Assembly (NCBI RefSeq): GCF_025024155.1
Contig: NW_026251728.1
Span: forward strand, 124,001-188,000
Length of the DNA stretch: 64,000 nucleotides
DNA from: Gamsiella multidivaricata
Taxonomy: Eukaryota > Mortierellomycota > Mortierellomycetes > Mortierellales > Mortierellaceae
Reading direction: 5' to 3'
Part shown: positions 1 through 12,220 of the stretch, piece by piece
Layout of the letters: every line of letters starts with the position of its first letter
Position numbering within the stretch: position 1 is the stretch's first letter
Notes under the pieces: model-generated
Told to the model about the DNA's origin: nothing
What the model saw: the letters and a program-made list of their open reading frames with translations, nothing else
Databases searched by the model: none
Translations under genes and position numbers: made by a program

Positions 1-2505
1 GTCAACGCATCCGACTGCGCGACGGGCGCGACATCGTCGGCCAGATTATTAATGTCGTTGACTGACGATTTGGTCTTCTCCTTGGCCTCGGCCTCACAGC
101 TCTTGACCCGGTCCACAAATAGATCCGCCATCACATAGCGAAGATCGTTCGAGTACTGCCAGACGTGCAACAGACCGTTCCAGGGAACCAGGGCCGACAC
201 CGCGTTCTCAATGTCGTCCACAGCATTGCTCAGTTTCTCGCGCGTCATCGCGTCAATCAATGTGCAAGTCTCCTCGGCAAGACGGTCAACCTTCTCCAGC
301 ACCATCTCTCGTCGGATCAGCGTCTCCTGGTACTCGGGCTCGCCGCGCTCCAACTGCAGACGGACCTTGGCCAGCTCATCTGCTGCCATCTGACGGTTTG
401 ACTCTGAAAGAATGCTGACATCGCTCAGGATGTTCTCGAGGTAGACCTTGGCTGGCGCCAACTTGGACTTGCAGCGCTTCTCGAGCACGAACGAGCGCAG
501 GCACTCCTCGAGTCTCAAAAAGTCCGCAGGAAGCTCTCCGCCCTGGATGATTTCGGGCAGACACGATCCAGCAGAGACAAAGTGCACGAGCTCATCCGCG
601 TCCTCGTAGGTCTTGGCGGAGAGCTGCTTGATCTGGTCGAGGATGACGCGCTTGCAGCGCTCCTTGTCACGGATCGAGTCGAATCGGTTGACGACGATGA
701 AGATATGGGTCTTTTCGTTGGCGGCATTCCAGAGGAACTCCTTGCCCTGTAGAGTCGCGTTTTCAGTGCAAATGTCAGGAATGTGAGTGAGATGTTTCTC
801 TTCAGCGATGTTTTTGTACCACCAACAAACAAATCGAGGACAGAATACAGGTTTTGCTCATAGCAAACAAGATCCCCTCCCCGACAAAGTCATAGGCCCA
901 GTTCCCATGAAAAAATACAAATGAAATGTACACATGCCAACAACGCACACACACACACGCACAACACACACAACAGACAACATAAAATGGTGACATCAGT
1001 TATATGACAGAGGAGCAGCAGATGCGGATGATGAGCTAAAGTGGAGAAATGCAGTGATGACCACCCCCACCCCCCCAACCCACATGGTGAGAAAGTATGA
1101 CTAAGACTGACCCACTGGCCACTTCCCCCGCTCGAAAATATAATTTTGTTGTATGCAGGCTTAATTGCTGACCCTGCCCACGCGAGATTGATCAGCCAGG
1201 TACCGAAAATAAAATAAAAAAACCAGCAAGCAAACCAGGGCATATACAACCCCACCATACAGAAATACTCTTTCCCGCTCATTCAATCAATCAATGAACC
1301 AATATAAAACAAAAAACAATAAACAATTCACTTACAGAGAGAGTAAAGTGATTCTCGGCAGAGACGACAAACACAACAACATCAATCTCTTGCTGGCGAG
1401 CAAACAACGCCGTGGTCTTGACAGAGTCGCGGTTCAGACCGGGCGAGTCGATCAGCGCAATGTCGACGACGCCGTTATGGAGGAGTGAGTCATTGACCAG
1501 ACGACGATCAGTGCAGTAGACCTTGAGCTGCGCATAGTCTTCGTAACCGTCAATCACATCGTTCATGAACTTCTCCAGATGACGCATGTCCACGACAGTG
1601 AAGGTGTTGGGATCCTCGCGGTTATAGGTCGAGGGGTTCTTGATGGCATGAACGGCCTCCTGACCCTCATTCTCCTGAGCATCGAGGACCTCGCAAAACA
1701 GCGAGGTGCAGGGTTGCTGATCGATGGGAAGGATGGTGCGCTGCATCAGAGCATTGACCAGGGTTGATTTACCGGCGTTCAGATCACCCGTGATCAGAAC
1801 CTTGGAGCTCTTGTCCGAGACACGCTGGTAGAGGTTGTCGAGATGCTTGACGCTCTGCTGAATACGACCGTCCAGGAGGTGTGCAATGGTGTTGCGCTCC
1901 AATCCTCGGAGCAGGGCATCATTGCCTGTTGCATAGTTGCCAACCTTCAAGTCCAGCTTGAGCACATTCAGCTCCAACAGACGACCAACAGCGGGAGTCT
2001 CAGGAGAGGCATGGGGGCTTTGAGGCGATCCAGGGACAGTGAAGGAGCGCTGAACACGCTGCTGGAGAGGGAGCGAAGCAGAGCGGTCGCTGTCCTCCTC
2101 AGGATGGAAGGAGGTCGAGCGACGGAGAGGGTTGGTAGATGCAGAGGTGGCAGAAGCAGCGGCTGCTGCGCTCTGGAAGCTGGGGTAGTAGGTCTGCCAG
2201 GGCTTTGTCGCATTGGTCTCGCGGACTTCTTCAAGCAGACCCTTAGTGGACTGAATCAAGTTGAGGAGACGGTTGGATTTGTCAGCAAAGACCTGCTGCT
2301 GCAAGAAGAGGTTGTGGTTGTATGGGGTCTCCTGAGGGACAGAGACGGCGGCAGTATAGGAGAGCGAGGGCAGGACATGATGGGTCGTCGAGGCAGGCAG
2401 CTGTGGTCTGTCTGCATCGTCCATACTGAGTCTTGGGAGAGAACTCCTCCTTTGAACGGAGGTCGCCGCTGAGGGGGAGTGTTGAGCGGAGAAGTATGAA
2501 GTCAT
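1..2505 (-). CDS. fzo1: Mitofusin Fzo1, dynamin-like GTPase of mitochondrial outer membrane fusion (5' part, runs off window)
   Basis: Exons 2505-1336 and 746-1 (minus), continuing beyond base 1. The 390 codons of exon 1 end in phase 0 at a GTAAGT donor, and exon 2 resumes after ACAG with GKEFLWNA, which fits the Fzo1 family. The GTPase domain shows a P-loop GDLNAGKST near residue 240, a switch-like PCTS, DSPGL near residue 355 and VVNRFDS in exon 2 (G4-like). The N-terminal ~200 residues are Ser-rich and low-complexity. Family knowledge: Fzo1 tethers and fuses outer membranes; its membrane segments lie in the C-terminal half, which is outside the window. The intron is 589 bp, long for this window, with a CA-rich tract and a C/A-rich tract. 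The start is the first in-frame ATG of the long exon. Family assignment is secure; the 3' end is missing only because the window ends. Confidence 0.93.
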
Positions 2506-4212
2506 GTCTACAGGGAGGATTTTGTTGGATTAGATTACTGAAAGAAGTTGGTTGAGCAGGATAGGATGCAGGATATTTACAAAAAAAAAAGAAAAAAGAG
2601 AGCTATGTCTGCGTATTCCGGATGGTATGAAAATAGAAATCGAGGCAAGGATGAATCAGAAAGGCAGGATCATGAGTGGAGAGTGGAGTTGCTGATGAAA
2701 AAGAAAGAAGGGAGATCGGAGTGGTTTGTCATATATAAAAAAATAATAATGCGGTATGTGTGGATATGTGTATGCGGAGTGTGACAACACTATTTCGCAC
2801 CCCAATTTCATACTCTTCGGAAAGGGTAAAAGAGAAGTGCCCGATTGTAATATAAAAGAGTTTGCAGAAGCAAGCAGCGGTGATTACTGCTGCTCTCTAC
2901 TGTTGACTGATCGGGTGGGTTTATTTGGGAGGATGGAAAGACGGAGGAATTGGATCTGTGCAGGTTGATTGCGAGTGAGCAAATGGAAGCGGGACAAAGG
3001 GTGGGAGAAAAAAGATGTGCAAGGGGAGACATGCAGGGCAGCGTATGAAGAAGAACGGGGGGAAAGGAGGAGTGCGATCTTTGGTATGTCAAGCAATGGG
3101 GGTACGTGCAGTACAGGGGATTCAATTGGAAAACAACAACAAATATCGCGGAGTAAATGTGAAAGGAAACTTGCTCGTGAAACAGGCAAAAAGGCGGTTG
3201 CTGTTACTGTCGCTGTTGTTGTTGTTGTTGTAGCTGTTTTTGATCGGATGAATCGATTTACCTTTTTTTTTTTCTTTGTTCTCTTTTCAATCGATTCCTT
3301 TGGTTATGTGCTTCGTCTGGATTCGAATATTACTGCTTTCCAGGAGACACAAACGGGTGTTGAGGATCGGCTCGTTATTGTTGCTGATGAAAAAGAGGAA
3401 GTATGGGAAACAGAAACAAAAGTGGATCGTTGTCTTCTGCTGTTGAGTGTCTGTACAAGTGTGTTCCTCCGTTTACTGGGGTTGATGCTATGCTGAGGCT
3501 GATGAAAAAGAAGAGCCAGGAAGCACCAATGAACAATAACGTTAAAAGAGAAGAAAGAAAACGGGCGGGAAAAGAAGAGGAGGAAGGAGGAGAGGGTGAT
3601 GGTGAAAAGAGAAGGAACAAGATCAGTCAATGGGGACAGCCGAAAAAAAAAAATTCCCTGCACCCCGCTCAGTCAATCCTCTCCTGTCCCCGCCGAACTG
3701 AGGAAAGGGGGGCGCCTACAAGCCACTGCTGGCAATTTTTTGTGCCATGAGAGAAAAATGAAAGAGTGCAGTGCAGCCTGCAACTGAGCCCTTTCACAGC
3801 GCGTGAGTGTCCACTGTTTCAAGCCCTCTCGGGCCTGATGCCCCATTTGGATGTCATCATTGGCACCCGTATCCCTGGGAGCAACCCATAAGCCAGGTAA
3901 GCCAGGTAAGCCAGGTAAGCCAGGTAAGCCATGGAATGCGGGGTCTCAGTCTCTCTCCGGTGCGCGGTCATCTCACGTACATGAACCGTACGCAGAAATT
4001 GGAAACGGTTTTGTGTAACCATGCATCGGCATCTTCGGTGAAATGCGTCCATCTCTTCGACCAACCGACCAACCGACCCATTGATATAAAAAAATGGCGC
4101 TGTTGTTTACTCTTCCTGTTTACCAGTGGAACACACACACTGAGGGAATTGAATCAAACTACAGCATAAACTGAAGGTCGGCATTGCACAGCGACTACGT
4201 AATAGGCGCCTG
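2506..4212. other. Intergenic: upstream of fzo1, downstream of PEPCK
   Basis: No convincing gene. It contains A- and T-rich tracts, GTT/GTC microsatellite-like sequence near 3200-3230 and a short tandem repeat at 3889-3930. The open frames at 2969-3496 and 3403-3750 are low-complexity (Arg/Glu/Lys-rich or Val/Phe runs) and look like chance. The first few hundred bases should hold the fzo1 promoter. Confidence 0.5.
3889..3930. repeat. Tandem 9-bp repeat, about 4.7 copies
   Basis: The unit TAAGCCAGG occurs four times in a row without change, followed by a partial fifth copy (TAAGCC). It is a minisatellite in the spacer between PEPCK and fzo1, with no coding context. Confidence 0.9.
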
Positions 4213-5800
4213 TCAGACACCCTGGTTCTTCTTCAAGCGGCTCTCGAGGTCGTCCAGCTCTTTGGTCAGCCTGGCTGGAAAACGATCCCCAAAGCGCCTA
4301 AAGTATTCGCGTGCCTTGCCAATCTCCGACAAGTACGTCTTCGCGTCAACCTCCAACAGCTTTTCCATTACGCCGCCCTCGACCTGCTTTTCGATCCCTT
4401 GGAGGTCAAGAGACTCGGGCTTTGGTACATACCCAATGGGCGTGGATCTGTATAGCGCCTCGTCCTCTGGGCGCTCCAACCGGTCGACGATCCATTTTAG
4501 CACTCTAAAACATTGCATAAATGTATGAACGCAAATCATTAAGGCGGCATGACAATAATAGCGCCTCATTATTATTATATCAGAACGCGAAGACTTACCT
4601 AGAGTTCTCCCCAAAGCCTGGCCACATGTACGACCCATCGGCGTCCTTCCGGAACCAGTTCACATGAAAAACTTTTGGCAGTCGAGATGGGTCCTTCACA
4701 CGGCTAGGCATCGATAGCCAGTGGCTGAAATAGTCGCCCATGTTGTATCCAATAAATGGCAGCATTGCAAACGGGTCAAATCTGCAGCGAAAAATCCAGA
4801 CCCCTGCATTAATATCTTCTGCAGAATCGTTTCATATAGACCATCCCTTGATATGCTTACCGCAATTGTCCAAGGTCGCTTCCCTCAGCCGCAGCGGTCT
4901 TCTCACTCGCGACCGTTGCGCCAACCAAGACTCCATGGCTCCAATCCTTTGTCTGAAATACAAGTGGCACAGTCGTCTCCCGTCGTCCACCAAAGATGAT
5001 CGCAGAGATAGGCACGCCATTAGGATCATCCCAGGCAGGATCTTTGGCGGAACATTGATCTACTGCCACTGTGAACCTCGAATTTGGATGTGCCATGGGT
5101 GTACCTTTATCCCCCATGGAAGGCTCCCAAACCTCGCCCCTCCAGTTCACGACCTTACCGTCTGGTCGTGACTTAGTCATGCCCTCCCACCAGACATCTC
5201 CCTTGTCGGTGAGCGCGACATTTGTGAAGATGGTATTCTTGCGAATTGTCTCCATTGCGTTGGGATTTGTTTTCGCAGATGTGCCAGGAGCAACTCCAAA
5301 GAAACCAGCTTCGGGGTTGATAGCATACAGTCGTGAGTCCTTCGAATTGATTTTCATCCTGCATGAAGGAAAGGATTGTATGTTAGATATCATACATAGA
5401 AATTTGTTCCGGCTTTTAAAGGATAAGCAAATACTTACCAGCTAATGTCGTCGCCGACAACTTGAACCTTCCATCCAGGTAATGTTGGTTGCAGCATTGC
5501 CAAGTTGGTCTTGCCACAAGCACTGCATGATATTTATATTGAACAGTCAGCTCACAATTTTTGCGTTCTTGTACAGATTGACCAACGCACTTCAAAAGAC
5601 GAACCTTGGAAAAGCTGCTACGACGTAGTATTTCTTTCCAGCAGGGCTCGTGAGCCCCAAGATGAGCATATGCTCCGCTAAAGAACCTTCGTCGCGTGCC
5701 ATGACCGAGGCGATCCTCAGCGCCAAGCATTTCTTTCCCAACAGCGAATTTCCTCCATATCTATGAATAAAAGAAACGGCGTGATCAGTACCTGGCAGGC

Positions 5801-5832
<32 letters not shown>

Positions 5833-7021
5833 AAAAGCAAAAGCAAAAGCAAAAACAAATTCAAATAGTTCTGTCCGTCCAATGAATTATATACCCGCTG
5901 CCGAAACTCCAGATTTCTCGCGATTCTGGGAAATGAACGACCTTCCGCTGAGCTATATTACAGGGCCATATCACATCCTTTTCCCCGGGTCCCAGCGGCT
6001 TGCCCACAGAATGTACACATGGCACAAACTCCCTGTCGTGTCCGAGCATATCCAGGACTGGCTGTCCGATTCGCGTCATTAACTTCATGTTGACCACCAC
6101 AAACGGAGAATCCGTCAACTACAAAGGACCAGAAGAAAGTCATGAGTTATGATTGGAAGAATACCTCGTTGTAGATCATTTTCCACCAATATAAAACTCA
6201 CCTGTACGCCGATCCGAGCAAGAGGCGATCCGATAGGCCCCATGCTGAAAGGGATCACATACATCGTTCGCCCTATTTTACCACGAATAACAAAAATGGG
6301 GTCAGGTCCGTTTTTTCTATAAGCAGGCGTATTGTTCGATGTCATTAAAAGTCGCGTGTCTAGCATGCATTACCTCTCATAGACCCGTGGAATGATTTCT
6401 CGAGCTCTTCTCTCATCTTGCCCGGTTCGACCCAGTTATTTGTTGGGCTATTTTCAAAACAGAACATTCTCAGTGTCAGTTGAAACGCAACAGTTGGATA
6501 TTCCACGACATTGATTTTACTTACCCTGCATCAATTTGGTGGCGGCTGCAAATAAAAGTTGAGCTCTCCGACCGAGCCACGTCCGCGGGATCCGTGCGCG
6601 TAAGGTAAGACCCCGGTCGCAGCTTACTATCCAGCGGAATCATCACTCCGCTCTTCACCATCCCCTTGATAAGACTCTCATATTCTTCCTCTGACCCATC
6701 ACACCAATGCACATGGTCCGGCTCCAGCAACGCCTGCTGTGCCCGAACCCAACTGGCTAGTCTCCTATGCGATGTTGGCACATCATCATGCAAAGATGCC
6801 TCGTCGTCTGCTTGAGAGTGCTGTTGAATCGAGGCCGAGGCCGAGGCCGAAAGAGGTGAGCTGTGGCTCGCAAAAAGAGTCTGGCGGGATGCGGGTTTGG
6901 AGGCGGCACCTAGAAGACGGGCTTGGGAACTAACGACGGGCGATCGGAAGAGGTTGCGGCCGCCTCTTAGGAGGAACGAAGTTGTGTGCAGCCGCTGTGA
7001 AAACATAACGATGGCGGCCAT
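4213..7021 (-). CDS. Phosphoenolpyruvate carboxykinase, GTP-type, with mitochondrial-like leader
   Basis: Nine exons (minus): 7021-6525, 6447-6374, 6272-6202, 6118-5895, 5760-5605, 5522-5439, 5358-4861, 4781-4599, 4504-4213. They join in phase to 692 residues. The enzyme converts oxaloacetate plus GTP to PEP, the committed step of gluconeogenesis. Family marks in order: [10 protein letters not shown] (about 142), [17 protein letters not shown] (about 190), kinase loop FPSACGKTN with the reactive Cys (about 338), GDDISWM (about 365), [14 protein letters not shown], and [10 protein letters not shown] followed by WPGFGENSR (about 570-596). These are signatures of the GTP-dependent family, not of the ATP-dependent yeast enzyme. 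The first ~60 residues are rich in Arg, Ser and Ala and lack acidic residues, as in a mitochondrial presequence; an internal Met could give a cytosolic form. Introns are 55-134 bp. Confidence 0.95.
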
Positions 7022-8471
7022 GACTGTTGGAGGATTTGAGGATGCCGTTCTGGGTGCGGCAGTAGTCGCATGGACCAGCTGTGCTGAGAGGGATGGTCTA
7101 TTAGGGCGGAATGGAGTATGTATGAGAGATCACAGACCAAGGGTTCTTGAACAGGGCTCACTTCCTCTTTTTGTGGGGAAAGAGCCAAGCATAAATGCGG
7201 AGTTCAAAAAAGGACACTCAGAGTTGCCAGTGGAGTCCAGAATGAGGGCATTCGCCTCATTCGTCTTCTGCGAGAGATGAGATGAGTTCTCGAGAGGGAC
7301 TTTACTTACCGTAGAAGGAGCATGGTCTACAGAGAGGGGTTGAAAAGGGAAAGGAAAGAGCGATTTGCGTTACGCTGCTGCAAGAGTGTTTTGGCTGTTG
7401 AAGGCGGAAAAGGTGAGAACAGGAATAGGAATAATGCTTATTGTAAAGTACAGATGCATGCGAGAAGAAGGACAGGAGGGAAAGGCAAAGTGTGTACGGC
7501 TGAAGAAGAAGTAAGATAGAAAGAGTGAAAAAGAGAAAGAGGAGGATGAAGGAACGAGCGTGGAAATTTAGTCCAATCCTCACATCCTCACATCCTGAAT
7601 CACCCAACCTCCCGAAATGGAGTTGGACCCACGAAGGTCTTCATTTCACACATGTTTCGAGAAACCCATTCAGGACCTCATAGAGCAAATGGCACATAAA
7701 GGAGTACCGGTAGCCAAGTGGGATAGGTCGTGATATCTTATGGTATACGCGTGTTAAATATCTATTCTCAGCCTCTATCAGGGCACCTTCCCCTTCCTGC
7801 CTTACGAAATCCTGGTGCCTGAAATAAAACTATCGACATCTTCCATTTGGCAATGCAAAGCATGATTTTCTCACGGCTACTGTTGCGAAGGACATTCTAA
7901 TGAACACAAGCAGATGGCTGTACGACCCTTCTCCATCGGCCTATCGCTATATGCATTCTCCACACTACCTTCGTATTCACTTAGCCGTATCGCTAAGTGG
8001 CACGCCTTCGCACGCGTCTCCAGCGATAAAAAGGATCCTCTTTTTAAGCAGTCTTCAGAAACGACGCAAATAAATTGACACCACCATCGCTCCTTACTAG
8101 GCTCGTGAGAAACAGTGTGCAAAATACTTTAATTCGAGTTCAGTTATTCTTGTTTGTGTGTGTCAAGTCTCCGAGAACTGTGCATTGACTTCACCTCTGC
8201 AACAAAGATGAGTTTGCAAGTTTGCAAGAATTTTCTCAGATTGACCTGCTTATAATCCTTGTATTCCTAGAGCGGAGTGCTCAATTGCGGCTGGATACAC
8301 TCAACTGATGCGCTTCAAAGAAACCTGTTGTCGAGTATGGCATTTCGAAAAGCTCTGGGTGTCAAAAACACCTTAGAACCACGCGTTACGAAGACTGTCA
8401 ACCGTGTCAGGCTCAGAATTATTATGCACCCCTTGTCCATCCCACTTTTCTATCGCCCATCGACGAACCTG
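7022..8471. other. Intergenic: PEPCK promoter side and gene-poor DNA
   Basis: No supported gene. On the minus strand a GTAAGT donor-like site (near 7311) and a CAG acceptor-like site (near 7081) lie upstream of the PEPCK ATG. They could bound a 5'-UTR intron; splicing them would not keep an upstream ATG in frame with PEPCK. The part from 7700 to 8470 shows nothing recognisable. Confidence 0.4.
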
Positions 8472-9555
8472 ATGTATGAGGCAGATGCTGAGGGAACTTG
8501 TCCTTCGCGGGGATTTCGTATCTCACTGTCTTTGAAGGTATCGCAAGGTTCGTCTACCGTCAAGGTTCACCTCCGGTTTGACCGCGACAAAACAGTACGT
8601 CATTCTCTAAACAGAAGTCCAGCGGGTCTTCAAGGACATCCAGTACATCATGCAAAACAAGGCAGTCGCTCTCTTCATGACCGACGACGACTTTCAAGAG
8701 TAAATGACAGCAATCGACAGAAGGTCGGGTTCTGAATACAGGGATCTTATCGTGGCCGCTTTATTACCCAGTAGGTTGTCGCCACCGAGAGTCCTCTGTC
8801 ATCCTGGCGCAGCACTCGATGTTGTTATCGATGATGGTAGCAAGCACAGCGGAAATAGCACCTTAGAAAACAATACTGACATACAATCGACTCTCTAGGG
8901 TCTTTCCAAACACATGGCGTCAATCCAGGATCTTTTACAAACACTTGTCGAACAAACACACGAGTTACAGAAGAGACTCTTCAGCAAAGGGATTGCAATT
9001 AGGTCAGAACTCATGGCATTGGATCTTCTGAATATCAGGGATTAAGTCTTCGAGTACCTGGGGCACAGAGATTTCGTCAAATGCATGCGACTCAACAAGG
9101 TCTGACACAATCTGGTCGCATGAGGGGTTTGGGAGATAGTCAGTCTATGGGAACATCAAGGCCGAATGCACCTCCTCCGGAGGCCTTTCGACATTATGGT
9201 CATCTGGCCAAGGCTTTCGAAATGACTTTCTCCAGTAATGACTGGCGTCTGTGTTGCAGCGTAGAATCGAAAAATGAAATTGTATCTTTCGTTCGTGGAC
9301 GCGAACCAAATGATCGAGCTCATGTACCAGACGACAAATCAGGAGGAATTAGACCTGACTTACGATCATGGCCAGGACCCATATCTCCTTGAGGCATGCC
9401 ATCTGTGGTGCGTGATGGTAGGTCTGCCGAACCCCAAGAAAGCTTCATCTCGACAATATTGAAGTTAGTTGTTCGTTTACCTTGTTCTGGAAAACACGAA
9501 AGAGATGCTGCAAGAGATACTGGACTCATGTTTGCAGCTGAACAATTTACTTAGG
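8472..9555 (+). pseudogene. Decayed F-box/leucine-rich gene, copy 1
   Basis: The sequence follows the intact gene at 12221-13766 from its start (CPSRGFRIS matches YPSQAFRIS). It keeps the same intron: a donor after TTTCAAGA near 8699 and an acceptor before GTTGTCGCC near 8775. It then breaks. A stop sits inside the F-box (EIRD, stop, VFEYL near 9045), the frame shifts after MRLNK, and the leucine-rich part is shortened. Because the intron is retained, this is a DNA-level duplicate and not a retrocopy. Homology is clear by eye; the 3' boundary is approximate. Confidence 0.8.
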
Positions 9556-9869
9556 TGAGACCTCACTCGCATGTTCACCGATTTCCATTAGTTCCATGCA
9601 GCAACCTTGCGAATGGTTTTGCACGACGGCAATAAAAAACAAAAAAAAAAACTCCTTCCGTATGCTCCGTGAAGGCCCTCCCCTATCTCTTCAGGGCAAA
9701 CAATTCTTGAATGTTCAGCCCATTACAATTTGTCACTCACACTCTGCCTAAGCACCAAGTCTTCTTTGGTTAATATGTGCCATCACCTGAACCCCTGAGG
9801 TTTTTTTTCTTTCTTTTTTTTTTGCAGCAACTCTCTATGATAAAACCAGTATTAGAATCCGGGTCACGA

Positions 9870-10680
9870 CCATCTCGAAAACTCCGCCCCCCGAAGCTTC
9901 ACCAATCTCTTTATCCAAGCCGAAAGTTGTTGCGACAGAACTACCGGAGATCAGAAACTTCGAAATCTCGCCAAAATCCATGCAACTGAACAAAGCGCAG
10001 CCAGGATGAACAGCCTTGGTGTTCTGGAGAACCGTCGAGCTGACCTTTAAGCTGCGAAAGGGGTTTCTTCATCCCAGCTCCCCAACAGCATCAACCATGT
10101 AGTCCGCATCTTCGTGACATCCTTCTTTATTTCAGATATGTTTAACTATGGCGCGTTAACATATCTTCAATCTCCAAAGCTTGACCTTGGCTTTGGAGGG
10201 AGGGGATTATCTCTTGACAGGCTTCATTAACGAAACTAAGAGTAAAATGGACATCTTTCCAATAAGCGGCGCGGTCTTTGAAGGGTTCCCTGATGCGGGG
10301 AATTGTTGTTCGCTAATCCTGAGTTTCTGAGATTTTGAGCTAGTATTCTTTATAATCTCTTGAGTCCGAGCTTACAAAGGCTCCAGATCGAGAACAACAG
10401 GACATCTAGGGGCACAATAGGTCGTTGCCTGAGGTTCGTAGCTCTATTTCCTGATTTAGATGTTCTGGAATGTTTGCGCGGAATGGCGGTCAAAGAATCG
10501 ACGCTATCACATCCAGGAATTTTGTGAAGATGGCCAAAGCAGGGGCGTATCCAACGTTTTGGGGGTAGGTCATGGGCTATGGCCGGTTGGAACCTTCGGG
10601 TGAGGTCATTCGGATACGTTGGTGGCCATGCCAGGAATGATGATTTCTTGGGATGCATGGTGCAGTGCTCAGTCTCGTAT
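9870..10680 (+). pseudogene. Decayed F-box/leucine-rich gene, copy 2
   Basis: The fragment LPEIRNF near 9940 is followed by a broken version of the MRLNKAWHGWAELKVW segment. Further on, near 10520-10560, sequence resembling RFVRMVKAGTWPKLEAL of the intact plus-strand gene is seen (RFVKMAKAGAYP). A stretch near 10610-10640 resembles the AAMPRVTFVG segment. Frames change several times and stops are frequent. The order of blocks matches the intact gene. Edges are approximate; 9556-9869 before it holds only AT-rich sequence. Confidence 0.6.
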
Positions 10681-11359
10681 CTCTCGAGCGTATGCGGGGA
10701 CGTTTTTCACTGGCAACGGAAAACTATGGTACAGAAAATCTTGACCACAAGCATTCGGCTGTGCTGATCTTTCAGAACACGTCTTATCGTCCTGGAAGCT
10801 GCTAAAGGTCGTTTATGATTGTCGGTTTATCATATAGATGCACACCTTTAACTAAAAAGAAGAGAATGGTACAATGATCCAAGTGCAGGGACGAGATATG
10901 GTCCTTACAGCTGAGGAAAAGACAGACAGCGAGAAATGGCTATGCTTTATCGCACGATTCAGACGCGTCTGCGAGAACGATGAACCTTAATCTCCATTCT
11001 CTGCAAGCCTGATAAAAATGGACCGTGCGTTTGTTAGACCTGCTTCAGCAGCAGCGATTCTTTTAGGTCTTGAAGGCTGCCCTGCACTGCCTCAGAAGCG
11101 ACTTATTCGAGTAGGACGCTTTCGCCTTTGTTTGAAGAGTGTCACGAGTCTTTTCTTTTCTTTCGTGCACCCTGGCTAAAACTGTGGTACTTTCACCTCC
11201 ATGGTTTATTTATTTATGACATGGCCCACTACGCTTCCATTTGTTTCCTCATCCTGTTCTGCCCTCTTCATTTTCAAAAAAGACATGGTCATAAAATCAA
11301 TGCATAGAGCGGACCTCAGGCAACAAGAATATACCCAAGTGCTCCTTTAACATCTCCTC
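10681..11359. other. Spacer between decayed F-box copies
   Basis: No gene seen. AT-rich sequence with short open frames only; some of it may be unrecognisable F-box gene debris. Confidence 0.4.
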
Positions 11360-11960
11360 GGATGTCATGCCTCAATTCAAGATCTTTACAAGCTATTGTC
11401 AGTCAATATACAGCCCCAGAAAAGACGTATTCAGTAACGTAACAATAACGAAACCCAGAATCACGGCGATGTACCTACTAGAAATTAGAGGGCTTTATTT
11501 TCAGTATCTGGATCGCATGGATTTTGGGAAGCGCACACGGTTCTACAAGACATGGTACGACTAGAAGCGGCAGCCATCCCACGTACGGTCACTGTCCTCC
11601 CAGCACCTTCAGCCCCATTCCTTGATTCTCAAAGAGTTTGATATTGGTTTCTCACTGGCGATGAAGGCTATGCTATTGGATATCATGAATTCATGTCCAT
11701 TATTGGTACAGCCCTGCAGATGCTACCTTGATCGGGAGGCTGCCGATGGCCGTCCATAAACATATCAACCAGTTCACGTCTTTGTTTAGAGCCCATTCGT
11801 AGTTAAAAAGGCATGGCAACAGAAATGGCCCTGTTTTTAAATGAAAAAGACGCGTTGAAGATCTTGGTATCCTGCCAACCCTCTGAAGAATCGGCATCCT
11901 CAACGCAATCCTGACGCGCGTTGGCGCGCAGTAATCCTACCCGCGCTCGTCTTTTGTAGC
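11360..11960 (+). pseudogene. Decayed F-box gene fragment, copy 3
   Basis: An open frame at 11367-11564 reads like the linker and F-box of the intact neighbour: LLEIRGLYFQYLDRMDF aligns with LPEIRDLVFQYLDRKSY, followed by TRFYKTWYD for MRLNKAWHG, then a stop where the family continues. Later bases (near 11640-11700) loosely resemble the following leucine-rich part without an open frame. The F-box start codons and exon 1 are missing. This is a truncated, diverged duplicate. Confidence 0.65.
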
Positions 11961-12220
11961 ATTAGAATCTATTGGATCAGGAGCAATATTCATTCAAATG
12001 AACGCCAACTGTCATTACTATAAGATGGCCACACTTCCATCTTTCTGTGAATAGCAATTGCATTCGCAAATTCTGTTCACCATGCCCGCTGCGATGCCGT
12101 GTGGGTGTGTGGTTTTGACCGCTTCTATCATAAAACCATCAGACTTGTTTTGCCCTTCCTTTCCTCCTTCTTTTACTCTTTTCCCGTTCACCCACAACCC
12201 TCCGCTTTCTCTCGCACACG

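Noticed and set aside
2969..3496. 175-residue open frame with long Val and Phe runs
   Set aside because: Low-complexity translation of GTT and T repeats in the fzo1 upstream region; no conserved-looking part.
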